Source of the DNA: Henricia sp. BOLD:AAB3569
Taxonomy: Eukaryota > Echinodermata > Asteroidea > Spinulosida > Echinasteridae
Assembly: GCA_037783545.1 (NCBI GenBank)
Contig: JBBELK010001594.1
Span: 1-64,000 of the forward strand
Length of the DNA stretch: 64,000 nucleotides
Reading direction: 5' to 3'
Numbering within the stretch: the first letter of the stretch is position 1; every line of letters starts with the position of its first letter. Shown here one piece after another: positions 1 to 11,893 of the stretch. A program made the position numbers and the translations under genes. The notes below the pieces were generated by a model, which saw only the letters and a program-made list of their open reading frames with translations, was not told the origin of the DNA and made no database searches.

Positions 1-3000
1 GAAAAAAACTGGTTGAGGCTTCCTGACTGCTCTCACGCAAACCGTGGCTGTCTGTACACACCTCTTTGGGGTACTCCTGATTTGTGCGCATGCTCAGTCA
101 TTCGGACTGTCGTTAACGCACCGCAGTTTGGCTCGGCAATTTGGTCAAAGTGTGGTCCAAACGTCGGCAAATTTGGAGGTCGAAAAATGTTCCGACGAAC
201 TTCAAATTTTGCATGCCCTAAACTCTCTATATTGCGCACTTGTCATAAAAAATTGACAGACTTTCGCCGGGAAATGGCAGAGAAATTTCAAAGTTTAGAA
301 AAAAAACTGGGTTGAGGATTCCTGACTGCTCTCACGCAAACGTGCTGTCTGTACACACCTCTTTGGGGTACTCCTGAGTTGTGCGCATGCTCAGTCATTC
401 GGACTGTCGTTAACGCACCGCAGTTTGGCTCGGCAATTTGGTCAAAGTGTGGTCCAAACGTCGGCAAATTTGGAGGTCGAAAAATGTTCCGACGAACTTC
501 AAATTTTGCATGCCTAAACTCTCTATATTGCGCACTTGTCATAAAAAATTGACAGACTTTCGCCGGGAAATGGCAGAGAAATTTCAAAGTTTAGAAAAAA
601 CTGGGTTGAGGCTTCCTGACTGCTCTCACGCAAACCGTGGCTGTCTGTACACACCTCTTTGGGGTACTCCTGAGTTGTGCGCATGCTCAGTCATTCGGAC
701 TGTCGTTAACGCACCGCAGTTTGGCTCGGCAATTTGGTCAAAGTGTGGTCCAAACGTCGGCAAATTTGGAGGTCGAAAAATGTTCCGACGAACTTCAAAT
801 TTTGCATGCCCTAGACTCTCTATATTGCGCACTTGTCATAAAAAATTGACAGACTTTCGCCGGGAAATGGCAGAGAAATTTCAAAGTTTAGAAAAAACTG
901 GGTTGAGGCTTCCTGACTGCTCTCACGCAAACCGTGCTGTCTGTACACACCTCTTTGGGGTACTCCTGAGTTGTGCGCATGCTCAGTCATTCGGACTGTC
1001 GTTAACGCACCACAGTTTGGCTCGGCAATTTGGTCAAAGTGTGGTCCAAACGTCGGCAAATTTGGAGGTCGAAAAATGTTCCGACGAACTTCAAATTTTG
1101 CATGCCCTAAACTCTCTATATTGCGCACTTGTCATAACAAATTGACAGACTTTCGCCGGGAAATGGCAGAGAAATTTCAAAGTTTAGAAAAAACTGGGTT
1201 GAGGCTTCCTGACTGCTCTCACGCAAACCGTGGCTGTCTGTACACACCTCTTTGGGGTACTCCTGAGTTGTGCGCAAGCTCAGTCATTCGGACTGTCGTT
1301 AACGCACCGCAGTTTGGCTCGGCAATTTGGTCAAAGTGTGGTCCAAACGTCGGCAAATTTGGAGGTCGAAAAATGTTCCGACGAACTTCAAATTGTGCAT
1401 GCCCTAAACTCTCTATATTGCGCACTTGTCATAAAAAATTGACAGACTTTCGCCGGGAAATGGCAGAGAAATTTCAAAGTTTAGAAAAAACTGGGTTGAG
1501 GCTTCCTGACTGCTCTCACGCAAACCGTGGCTGTCTGTACACACCTCTTTGGGGTACTCCTGAGTTGTGCGCATGCTCAGTCATTCGGACTGTCGTTAAC
1601 GCACCGCAGTTTTGCTCGGCAATTTGGTCAAAGTGTGGTCCAAACGTCGGCAAATTTGGAGGTCGAAAAATGTTCCGACGAACTTCAAATTTTGCATGCC
1701 CTAAACTCTCTATATTGCGCACTTGTCATAAAAAATTGACAGACTTTCGCCGGGAAATCAGAGAAATTTCAAAGTTTAGAAAAAAATGGGTTGAGGCTTC
1801 CTGACTGCTCTCACGCAAACCGTGGCTGTCTGTACACACCTCTTTGGGGTACTCCTGAGTTGTGCCCATGCTAAGTCATTCGTACTGTCGTTAACGCACC
1901 GCAGTTTGGCTCGGCAATTTGGTCAAAGTGTGGTCCAAACGTCGGCAAATTTGGAGGTCGAAAAATGTTCCGACGAACTTCAAATTTTGCATGCCCTAAA
2001 CTCTCTATATTGCGCACTTGTCATAAAAAATTGACAGACTTTCGCCGGGAAATGGCAGAGAAATTTCAAAGTTTAGAAAAAACTGGGTTGAGGCTTCCTG
2101 ACTGCTCTCACGCAAACCGTGGCTGTCTGTACACACCTCTTTGGGGTACTCCTGAGTTGTGCGCATGCTCAGTCATTCGGACTGTCGTTAACGCACCGCA
2201 GTTTGGCTCGGCAATTTTGTCAAAGTGTGGTCCAAACGTCGGCAAATTTGGAGGTCGAAAAATGTTCCGACGAACTTCAAATTTTGCATGCCCTAAACTC
2301 TCTATATTGCGCACTTGTCATACAAAATTGACAGACTTTCGCCGGGAAATGGCAGAGAAATTTCAAAGTTTAGAAAAAACTGGGTTGAGGCTTCCTGACT
2401 GCTCTCACGCAAACCGTGGCTGTCTGTACACACCTCTTTGGGGTACTCCTGAGTTGTGCGCATGCTCAGTCATTCGGACTGTCGTTAACGCACCGCAGTT
2501 TGGCTCGGCAATTTGGTCAAAGTGTGGTCCAAACGTCGGCAAATTTGGAGGTCGAAAAATGTTCCGACGAACTTCAAATTTTGCATGCCCTAAACTCTCT
2601 ATATTGCGCACTTGTCATAAAAAATTGACAGACTTTCGCCGGGAAATGGCAGAGAAATTTCAAAGTTTAGAAAAAACTGGGTTGAGGCTTCCTGACTGCT
2701 CTCACGCAAACCGTGGCTGTCTGTACACACCTCTTTGGGGTACTCCTGAGTTGTGCGCATGCTCAGTCATACGGACTGTCGTTAACGCACCGCAGTTTGG
2801 CTCGGCAATTTGGTCAAAGTGTGGTCCAAACGTCGGCAAATTTGGAGGTCGAAAAATGTTCCGACGAACTTCAAATTTTGCATGCCCTAAACTCTCTATA
2901 TTGCGCACTTGTCATAACAAATTGGCAGACTTTCGCCGGGAAATGGCAGAGAAATTTCAAAGTTTAGAAAAAAACTGGGTTGAGGCTTCCTGACTGCTCT

Positions 3001-5225
3001 CACGCAAACCGTGGCTGTCTGTACACACCTCTTTGGGGTACTCCTGAGTTGTGCGCATGCTCAGTCATTCGGACTGTCGTTAACGCACCGCAGTTTGGCT
3101 CGGCAATTTGGTCAAAGTGTGGTCCAAACGTCGGCAAATTTGGAGGTCGACAAATGTTCCAACGAACTTCAAATTTTGCATGCCCTAAACTCTCTATATT
3201 GCGCACTTGTCATAACAAATTGGCAGACTTTCGCCGGGAAATGGCAGAGAAATTTCAAAGTTTAGAAAAAAACTGGGTTGAGGCTTCCTGACTGCTCTCA
3301 CGCAAACCGTGGCTGTCTGTACACACCTCTTTGGGGTACTCCTGAGTTGTGCGCATGCTCAGTCATTCGGACTGTCGTTAACGCACCGCAGTTTGGCTCG
3401 GCAATTTGGTCAAAGTGTGGTCCAAACGTCGGCAAATTTGGAGGTCGACAAATGTTCCAACGAACTTCAAATTTTGCATGCCCTAAACTCTCTATATTGC
3501 GCACTTGTCAAAAAAATTGACAGACTTTCGCCGGGAAATGGCAGAGAAATTTCAAAGTTTAGAAAAAACTGGGTTGAGGCTTCCTGACTGCTCTCACGCA
3601 AACCGTGGCTGTCTGTACACACCTCTTTGGGGTACTCCTGAGTTGTGCGCATGCTCAGTCATTCAGACTGTCGTTAACGTACCGCAGTTTGGCTCGGCAA
3701 TTTGGTCAAAGTGTGGTCCAAACGTCGGCAAATTTGGAGGTCGAAAAATGTTCCGACGAACTTCAAATTTTGCATGCCCTAAACTCTCTATATTGCGCAC
3801 TTGTCATAAAAAATTGACAGACTTTCGCCGGGAAATGGCAGAGAAATTTCAAAGTTTAGAAAAAACTGCGTTGAGGCTTCCTGACTGCTCTCACGCAAAC
3901 CGTGGCTGTCTGTACACATCTCTTTGGGGTACTCCTGAGTTGTGCGCATGCTCAGTCATTCGGACTGTCGTTAACGCACCGCATTTTGGCTCGGCAATTT
4001 GGTCAAAGTGTGGTCCAAACGTCGGCAAATTTGGAGGTCGAAAAATGTTCCGACGAACTTCAAATTTTGCATGACCTAAACTCTCTATATTGCGCACTTG
4101 TCATAACAAATTGACAGACTTTCGCCGGGAAAAGGCAGAGAAATTTTAAAGTTTAGAAAAAACTGGGTTGAGGCTTCCTGACTGCTCTCACGCAAACCGT
4201 GGCTGTCTGTACACACCTCTTTGGGGTACTCCTGAGTTGTGCGCATGCTCAGTCATTCGGACTGTCGTTAACGCACCGCAGTTTGGCTCGGCAATTTGGT
4301 CAAAGTGTGGTCCAAACGTCGGCAAATTTGGAGGTCGAAAAATGTTCCGACGAACTTCAAATTTTGCATGCCCTAAACTCTCTATATTGCGCACTTGTCA
4401 TAAAAAATTGACAGACTTTCGCCGGGAAATGGCAGAGAAATTTCAAAGTTTAGAAAAAACTGGGTTGAGGCTTCCTGACTGCTCTCCCGCAAACCGTGGC
4501 TGTCTGTACACACCTCTTTGGGGTACTCCTGAGTTGTGCGCATGCTCAGTCATTCGGACTGTCGTTAACGCCCCGCAGTTTGGCTCGGCAATTTGGTCAA
4601 AGTGTGGTCCAAACGTCGGCAAATTTGGAGGTCGAAAAATGTTCCGACGAACTTCAAATTTTGCATGCCCTAAACTCTCTATATTGCGCACTTGTCATAA
4701 AAAATTGACAGACTTTCGCCGGGAAATGGCAGAGAAATTTCAAAGTTTAGAAAAAACTGGGTTGAGGCTTCCTGACTGCTCTCACGCAAACCGTGGCTGT
4801 CTGTACACACCTCTTTGGGGTACTCCTGAGTTGTGCGCATGCTCAGTCATTCGGACTGTCGTTAACGCACCGCAGTTTGGCTCGGCAATTTGGTCAAAGT
4901 GTGGTCCAAACGTCGGCAAATTTGGAGGTCGAAAAATGTTCCGACGAACTTCAAATTTTGCATGCCCTAAACTCTCTATATTGCGCACTTGTCATAAAAA
5001 ATTGACAGACTTTCGCCGGGAAATGGCAGAGAAATTTCAAAGTTTAGAAAAAACTGGGTTGAGGCTTCCTGACTGCTCTCACGCAAACCGTGGCTGTCTG
5101 TACACACCTCTTTGGGGTACTCCTGAGTTGTGCGCATGCTCAGTCATTCGGACTGTCGTTAACGCACCGCAGTTTGGCTCGGCAATTTGGTCAAAGTGTG
5201 GTCCAAACGTCGGCAAATTTGGAGG
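1..5225 (+). repeat. Long-range duplicated segment, copy a
   Basis: About 17 consecutive monomers carry the same private variants, in the same order, as 13962-19190. Examples are ctagactct near 813, caccacag near 1009, gcgcaagctc near 1272, cagttttgctc near 1609, cccatgctaag near 1864, gaggtcgacaaatgttcc near 3144 and 3444, ctctcccgc near 4485 and gccccgcag near 4569. The offset is a steady 13,965 bp from 1527 onward; it is 13,960-13,964 before that because copy a lost single bases. The right limit lies between the last shared marker (about 4590) and the first clear mismatch (ggagggcg near 5225). The left limit is outside the window. Confidence 0.9.
4168..4464 (+). repeat. Representative consensus 297-bp monomer
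   Basis: A copy with no private variants that I could see. Taking ttgagg as base 1, landmarks in order are: ctctcacgcaaaccgtgg, ctctttggggtactcc, a first GCATGC, gtcgttaacg (one GTTAAC), cagtttggctcgg, ggtcaaagtgtggtcc, caaatttggaggtcg, a second GCATGC 123 bases after the first, ctctatattgcgc, an A6 run before ttgaca, tttcgccggg, and an A6 run before ctggg. I counted 138 G+C in 297 bases. The length is 3 x 99, so one forward frame has no stop across the whole unit. There is no clear internal sub-repeat. Confidence 0.95.
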
Positions 5226-5355
5226 GCGAAAAATGTTCCGACGAACTTCAAATTTTGCATGCCCTAAACTCTCTATATTGCGCACTTGTCCTAAAAAATT
5301 GACAGACTTTCGCCGGGAAATGGCAGAGAAATTTTAAAGTTTACAAAAAACTGGG
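5059..5355 (+). repeat. Variant monomer with four private changes, copy 1
   Basis: This monomer carries four changes together: ggagggcg for ggaggtcg, tgtcctaaaa for tgtcataaaa, gaaattttaaag for gaaatttcaaag (an in-frame TAA), and tttacaaaaa for tttagaaaaa. The same four occur together only at 6843-7139, 1,784 bp downstream (6 monomers plus 2 bases). This is a local copying event. Confidence 0.85.
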
Positions 5356-5652
5356 TTGAGGCTTCCTGACTGCTCTCACGCAAACCGTGGCTGTCTGTAC
5401 ACACCTCTTTGGGGTACTCCTGAGTTGTGCGCATGCTCAGTCATTCGGACTGTCGTTAACGCACCGCAGTTTGGCTCGGCAATTTGGTCAAAGTGTGGTC
5501 CAAACGTCGGCAAATTTGGAGGTCGAAAAATGTTCCGACGAACTTCAAATTTTGCATGCCCTAAACTCTCTATATTGCGCACTTGTCATAAAAAATTGAC
5601 AGACTTTCGCCGGGAAATGGCAGAGAAATTTCAAAGTTTAGAAAAAACTGGG

Positions 5653-6842
5653 TTGAGGCTTCCTGACTGCTCTCACGCAAACCGTGGCTGTCTGTACACA
5701 CCTCTTTGGGGTACTCCTGAGTTGTGCGCATGCTCAGTCATTCGGACTGTCGTTAACGCACCGCAGTTTGGCTCGGCAATTTGGTCAAAGTGTGGTCCAA
5801 ACGTCGGCAAATTTGGAGGTCGAAAAATGTTCAGACGAACTTCAAATTTTGCATGCCCTAAACTCTCTATATTGCGCACTGGTCATAAAAAAAATGACAG
5901 ACTTTCGCCGGGAAATGGCAGAGAAATTTCAAAGTTTAGAAAAAAACTGGGTTGAGGCTTCCTGACTGCTCTCACGCAAACCGTGGCTGTCTGTACACAC
6001 CTCTTTGGGGTACTCCTGAGTTGTGCGCATGCTCAGTCATTCGGACTGTCGTTAACGCACCGCAGTTTGGCTCGGCAATTTGGTCAAAGTGTGGTCCAAA
6101 CGTCGGCAAATTTGGAGGTCGAAAAATGTTCAGACGAACTTCAAATTTTGCATGCCCTAAACTCTCTATATTGCGCACTTGTCATAAAAAATTGACAGAC
6201 TTTCGCCGGGAAATGGCAGAGAAATTTCAAAGTTTAGAAAAAACTGGGTTGAGGATTCCTGACTGCTCTCACGCAAACCGTGGCTGTCTGTACACACCTC
6301 TTTGGGGTACTCCTGAGTTGTGCGCATGCTCAGTCATTCGGACTGTCGTTAACGCACCGCAGTTTGGCTCGGCAATTTGGTCAAAGTGTGGTCCAAACGT
6401 CGGCAAATTTGGAGGTCGAAAAATGTTCCGACGAACTTCAAATTTTGCATGCCCTAAACTCTCTATATTGCGCACTTGTCATAAAAAATTGACAGACTTT
6501 CGCCGGGAAATGGCAGAGAAATTTCAAAGTTTAGAAAAAACTGGGTTGAGGCTTCCTGACTGCTCTCACGCAAACCGTGGCTGTCTGTACACACCTCTTT
6601 GGGGTACTCCTGAGTTGTGCGCATGCTCAGTCATTCGGACTGTCGTTAACGCACCGCAGTTTGGCTCGGCAATTTGGTCAAAGTGTGGTCCAAACGTCGG
6701 CAAATTTGGAGGTCGAAAAATGTTCCGACGAACTTCAAATTTTGCATGCCCTAAACTCTCTATATTGCGCACTTGTCATAAAAAATTGACAGACTTTCGC
6801 CGGGAAATGGCAGAGAAATTTCAAAGTTTAGAAAAAACTGGG
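5653..6842 (+). repeat. Partial higher-order unit related to the 2,376-bp repeats
   Basis: Four monomers match 8031-9218 at an offset of 2,378 bp. Shared markers are atgttcagacg in two successive monomers, the long run in ggtcataaaaaaaatgac, and gaggattcct. The third monomer lacks the gagttatgcg change seen in the later copies, so this copy looks ancestral or was partly converted. Confidence 0.8.
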
Positions 6843-7139
6843 TTGAGGCTTCCTGACTGCTCTCACGCAAACCGTGGCTGTCTGTACACACCTCTTTGGG
6901 GTACTCCTGAGTTGTGCGCATGCTCAGTCATTCGGACTGTCGTTAACGCACCGCAGTTTGGCTCGGCAATTTGGTCAAAGTGTGGTCCAAACGTCGGCAA
7001 ATTTGGAGGGCGAAAAATGTTCCGACGAACTTCAAATTTTGCATGCCCTAAACTCTCTATATTGCGCACTTGTCCTAAAAAATTGACAGACTTTCGCCGG
7101 GAAATGGCAGAGAAATTTTAAAGTTTACAAAAAACTGGG
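6843..7139 (+). repeat. Variant monomer with four private changes, copy 2
   Basis: Same four linked changes as the monomer at 5059-5355. It lies directly before the first full 2,376-bp higher-order unit. Confidence 0.85.
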
Positions 7140-9515
7140 TTGAGGCTTCCTGACTGCTCTCACGCAAACCGTGGCTGTCTGTACACACCTCTTTGGGGTA
7201 CTCCTGAGTTGTGCGCATGCTCAGTCATTCGGACTGTCGTTAACGCACCGCAGTTTGGCTCGGCAATTTGGTCAAAGTGTGGTCCAAACGTCGGCAAATT
7301 TGGAGGTCGAAAAATGTTCCGACGAACTTCAAATTTTGCATGCCCTAAACTCTCTATATTGCGCACTTGTCATAAAAAATTGACAGACTTTCGCCGGGAA
7401 ATGGCAGAGAAATTTCAAAGTTTAGAAAAAACTGGGTTGAGGCTTCCTGACTGCTCTCACGCAAACCGTGGCTGTCTGTACACACCTCTTTGGGGTACTC
7501 CTGAGTTGTGCGCATGCTCAGTCATTCGGACTGTCGTTAACGCACCGCAGTTTGGTTCGGCAATTTGGTCAAAGTGTGGTCCAAACGTCGGCAAATTTGG
7601 AAGTCGAAAAATGTTCCGACGAACTTCAAATTTTGCATGCCCTAAACTCTCTATATTGCGCACTTGTCATAAAAAATTGACAGACTTTCGCCGGGAAATG
7701 GCAGAGAAATTTCAAAGTTTAGAAAAAAATGGGTTGAGGCTTCCTGACTGCTCTCACGCAAACCGTGGCTGTCTGTACACACCTATTTGGGGTACTCCTG
7801 AGTTGTGCGCATGCTCAGTCATTCGGACTGTCGTGAACGCACCGCAGTTTGGCTCGGCAATTTGGTCAAAGTGTGGTCCAAACGTCGGCAAATTTGGAGG
7901 TCGAAAAATGTTCCGACGAACTTCAAATTTTGCATGCCCTAAACTCTCTATATTGCGCACTTGTCATAAAAAATTGACAGACTTTCGCCGGGAAATGGCA
8001 GAGAAATTTCAAAGTTTAGAAAAAACTGGGTTGAGGCTTCCTGACTGCTCTCACGCAAACCGTGGCTGTCTGTACACACCTCTTTGGGGTACTCCTGAGT
8101 TGTGCGCATGCTCAGTCATTCGGACTGTCGTTAACGCACCGCAGTTTGGCTCGGCAATTTGGTCAAAGTGTGGTCCAAACGTCGGCAAATTTGGAGGTCG
8201 AAAAATGTTCAGACGAACTTCAAATTTTGCATGCCCTAAACTCTCTATATTGCGCACTGGTCATAAAAAAAATGACAGACTTTCGCCGGGAAATGGCAGA
8301 GAAATTTCAAAGTTTAGAAAAAAACTGGGTTGAGGCTTCCTGACTGCTCTCACGCAAACCGTGGCTGTCTGTACACACCTCTTTGGGGTACTCCTGAGTT
8401 GTGCGCATGCTCAGTCATTCGGACTGTCGTTAACGCACCGCAGTTTGGCTCGGCAATTTGGTCAAAGTGTGGTCCAAACGTCGGCAAATTTGGAGGTCGA
8501 AAAATGTTCAGACGAACTTCAAATTTTGCATGCCCTAAACTCTCTATATTGCGCACTTGTCATAAAAAATTGACAGACTTTCGCCGGGAAATGGCAGAGA
8601 AATTTCAAAGTTTAGAAAAAACTGGGTTGAGGATTCCTGACTGCTCTCACGCAAACCGTGGCTGTCTGTACACACCTCTTTGGGGTACTCCTGAGTTATG
8701 CGCATGCTCAGTCATTCGGACTGTCGTTAACGCACCGCAGTTTGGCTCGGCAATTTGGTCAAAGTGTGGTCCAAACGTCGGCAAATTTGGAGGTCGAAAA
8801 ATGTTCCGACGAACTTCAAATTTTGCATGCCCTAAACTCTCTATATTGCGCACTTGTCATAAAAAATTGACAGACTTTCGCCGGGAAATGGCAGAGAAAT
8901 TTCAAAGTTTAGAAAAAACTGGGTTGAGGCTTCCTGACTGCTCTCACGCAAACCGTGGCTGTCTGTACACACCTCTTTGGGGTACTCCTGAGTTGTGCGC
9001 ATGCTCAGTCATTCGGACTGTCGTTAACGCACCGCAGTTTGGCTCGGCAATTTGGTCAAAGTGTGGTCCAAACGTCGGCAAATTTGGAGGTCGAAAAATG
9101 TTCCGACGAACTTCAAATTTTGCATGCCCTAAACTCTCTATATTGCGCACTTGTCATAAAAAATTGACAGACTTTCGCCGGGAAATCAGAGAAATTTCAA
9201 AGTTTAGAAAAAAATGGGTTGAGGCTTCCTGACTGCTCTCACGCAAACCGTGGCTGTCTGTACACACCTCTTTGGGGTACTCCTGAGTTGTGCGCATGCT
9301 CAGTCATTCGGACTGTCGTTAACGCACCGCAGTTTGGCTCGGCAATTTGGTCAAAGTGTGGTCCAAACGTCGGCAAATTTGGAGGTCGAAAAATGTTCCG
9401 ACGAACTTCAAATTTTGCATGCCCTAAACTCTCTATATTGCGCACTTGTCATAACAAATTGACAGACTTTCGCCGGGAAATGGCAGAGAAATTTCAAAGT
9501 TTAGAAAAAACTGGG
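7140..9515 (+). repeat. 8-monomer higher-order repeat (2,376 bp), copy 1
   Basis: Eight monomers repeated directly downstream at 9516-11893. Ordered markers are ggttcggcaa with ggaagtcg, cacctatttggg with cgtgaacgc, atgttcagacg twice, the A8 run in ggtcataaaaaaaatgac, gaggattcct with gagttatgcg, and cataacaaattg. This copy contains the 3-base loss gggaaatcagag near 9186, which copy 2 lacks. Confidence 0.9.
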
Positions 9516-11893
9516 TTGAGGCTTCCTGACTGCTCTCACGCAAACCGTGGCTGTCTGTACACACCTCTTTGGGGTACTCCTGAGTTGTGCGCATGCTCAG
9601 TCATTCGGACTGTCGTTAACGCACCGCAGTTTGGCTCGGCAATTTGGTCAAAGTGTGGTCCAAACGTCGGCAAATTTGGAGGTCGAAAAATGTTCCGACG
9701 AACTTCAAATTTTGCATGCCCTAAACTCTCTATATTGCGCACTTGTCATAAAAAATTGACAGACTTTCGCCGGGAAATGGCAGAGAAATTTCAAAGTTTA
9801 GAAAAAACTGGGTTGAGGCTTCCTGACTGCTCTCACGCAAACCGTGGCTGTCTGTACACACCTCTTTGGGGTACTCCTGAGTTGTGCGCATGCTCAGTCA
9901 TTCGGACTGTCGTTAACGCACCGCAGTTTGGTTCGGCAATTTGGTCAAAGTGTGGTCCAAACGTCGGCAAATTTGGAAGTCGAAAAATGTTCCGACGAAC
10001 TTCAAATTTTGCATGCCCTAAACTCTCTATATTGCGCACTTGTCATAAAAAATTGACAGACTTTCGCCGGGAAATGGCAGAGAAATTTCAAAGTTTAGAA
10101 AAAAATGGGTTGAGGCTTCCTGACTGCTCTCACGCAAACCGTGGCTGTCTGTACACACCTATTTGGGGTACTCCTGAGTTGTGCGCATGCTCAGTCATTC
10201 GGACTGTCGTGAACGCACCGCAGTTTGGCTCGGCAATTTGGTCAAAGTGTGGTCCAAACGTCGGCAAATTTGGAGGTCGAAAAATGTTCCGACGAACTTC
10301 AAATTTTGCATGCCCTAAACTCTCTATATTGCGCACTTGTCATAAAAAATTGACAGACTTTCGCCGGGAAATGGCAGAGAAATTTCAAAGTTTAGAAAAA
10401 ACTGGGTTGAGGCTTCCTGACTGCTCTCACGCAAACCGTGGCTGTCTGTACACACCTCTTTGGGGTACTCCTGAGTTGTGCGCATGCTCAGTCATTCGGA
10501 CTGTCGTTAACGCACCGCAGTTTGGCTCGGCAATTTGGTCAAAGTGTGGTCCAAACGTCGGCAAATTTGGAGGTCGAAAAATGTTCAGACGAACTTCAAA
10601 TTTTGCATGCCCTAAACTCTCTATATTGCGCACTGGTCATAAAAAAAATGACAGACTTTCGCCGGGAAATGGCAGAGAAATTTCAAAGTTTAGAAAAAAA
10701 CTGGGTTGAGGCTTCCTGACTGCTCTCACGCAAACCGTGGCTGTCTGTACACACCTCTTTGGGGTACTCCTGAGTTGTGCGCATGCTCAGTCATTCGGAC
10801 TGTCGTTAACGCACCGCAGTTTGGCTCGGCAATTTGGTCAAAGTGTGGTCCAAACGTCGGCAAATTTGGAGGTCGAAAAATGTTCAGACGAACTTCAAAT
10901 TTTGCATGCCCTAAACTCTCTATATTGCGCACTTGTCATAAAAAATTGACAGACTTTCGCCGGGAAATGGCAGAGAAATTTCAAAGTTTAGAAAAAACTG
11001 GGTTGAGGATTCCTGACTGCTCTCACGCAAACCGTGGCTGTCTGTACACACCTCTTTGGGGTACTCCTGAGTTATGCGCATGCTCAGTCATTCGGACTGT
11101 CGTTAACGCACCGCAGTTTGGCTCGGCAATTTGGTCAAAGTGTGGTCCAAACGTCGGCAAATTTGGAGGTCGAAAAATGTTCCGACGAACTTCAAATTTT
11201 GCATGCCCTAAACTCTCTATATTGCGCACTTGTCATAAAAAATTGACAGACTTTCGCCGGGAAATGGCAGAGAAATTTCAAAGTTTAGAAAAAACTGGGT
11301 TGAGGCTTCCTGACTGCTCTCACGCAAACCGTGGCTGTCTGTACACACCTCTTTGGGGTACTCCTGAGTTGTGCGCATGCTCAGTCATTCGGACTGTCGT
11401 TAACGCACCGCAGTTTGGCTCGGCAATTTGGTCAAAGTGTGGTCCAAACGTCGGCAAATTTGGAGGTCGAAAAATGTTCCGACGAACTTCAAATTTTGCA
11501 TGCCCTAAACTCTCTATATTGCGCACTTGTCATAAAAAATTGACAGACTTTCGCCGGGAAATGGCAGAGAAATTTCAAAGTTTAGAAAAAACTGGGTTGA
11601 GGCTTCCTGACTGCTCTCACGCAAACCGTGGCTGTCTGTACACACCTCTTTGGGGTACTCCTGAGTTGTGCGCATGCTCAGTCATTCGGACTGTCGTTAA
11701 CGCACCGCAGTTTGGCTCGGCAATTTGGTCAAAGTGTGGTCCAAACGTCGGCAAATTTGGAGGTCGAAAAATGTTCCGACGAACTTCAAATTTTGCATGC
11801 CCTAAACTCTCTATATTGCGCACTTGTCATAACAAATTGACAGACTTTCGCCGGGAAATGGCAGAGAAATTTCAAAGTTTAGAAAAAACTGGG
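9516..11893 (+). repeat. 8-monomer higher-order repeat (2,378 bp), copy 2
   Basis: Tandem partner of 7140-9515, with the same ordered variants (ggaagtcg near 9976, cacctatttggg near 10158, atgttcagacg near 10581 and 10880, gagttatgcg near 11070, cataacaaattg near 11831). It joins directly to the partial third copy of the long-range segment. Confidence 0.9.

Noticed and set aside
4325..4368. A CENP-B box on the minus strand (ttcgtcggaaca, once per monomer)
   Set aside because: It resembles the 5' half of the motif (TTCGTTGGAA) but lacks the essential CGGG core, so binding cannot be claimed.
4188..4394. A 68-codon minus-strand frame found in nearly every monomer
   Set aside because: It is the reverse shadow of the satellite. 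The same amino acid changes appear wherever the DNA variant does, with no sign of selection or recognisable domain.
4384..4395. A TATA box (ctctatattgcgc) as a promoter in each monomer
   Set aside because: It is a short AT-rich match with no downstream gene or other promoter elements. It varies freely (ctctatatattg, ctctaaattg, ctctgtattg).
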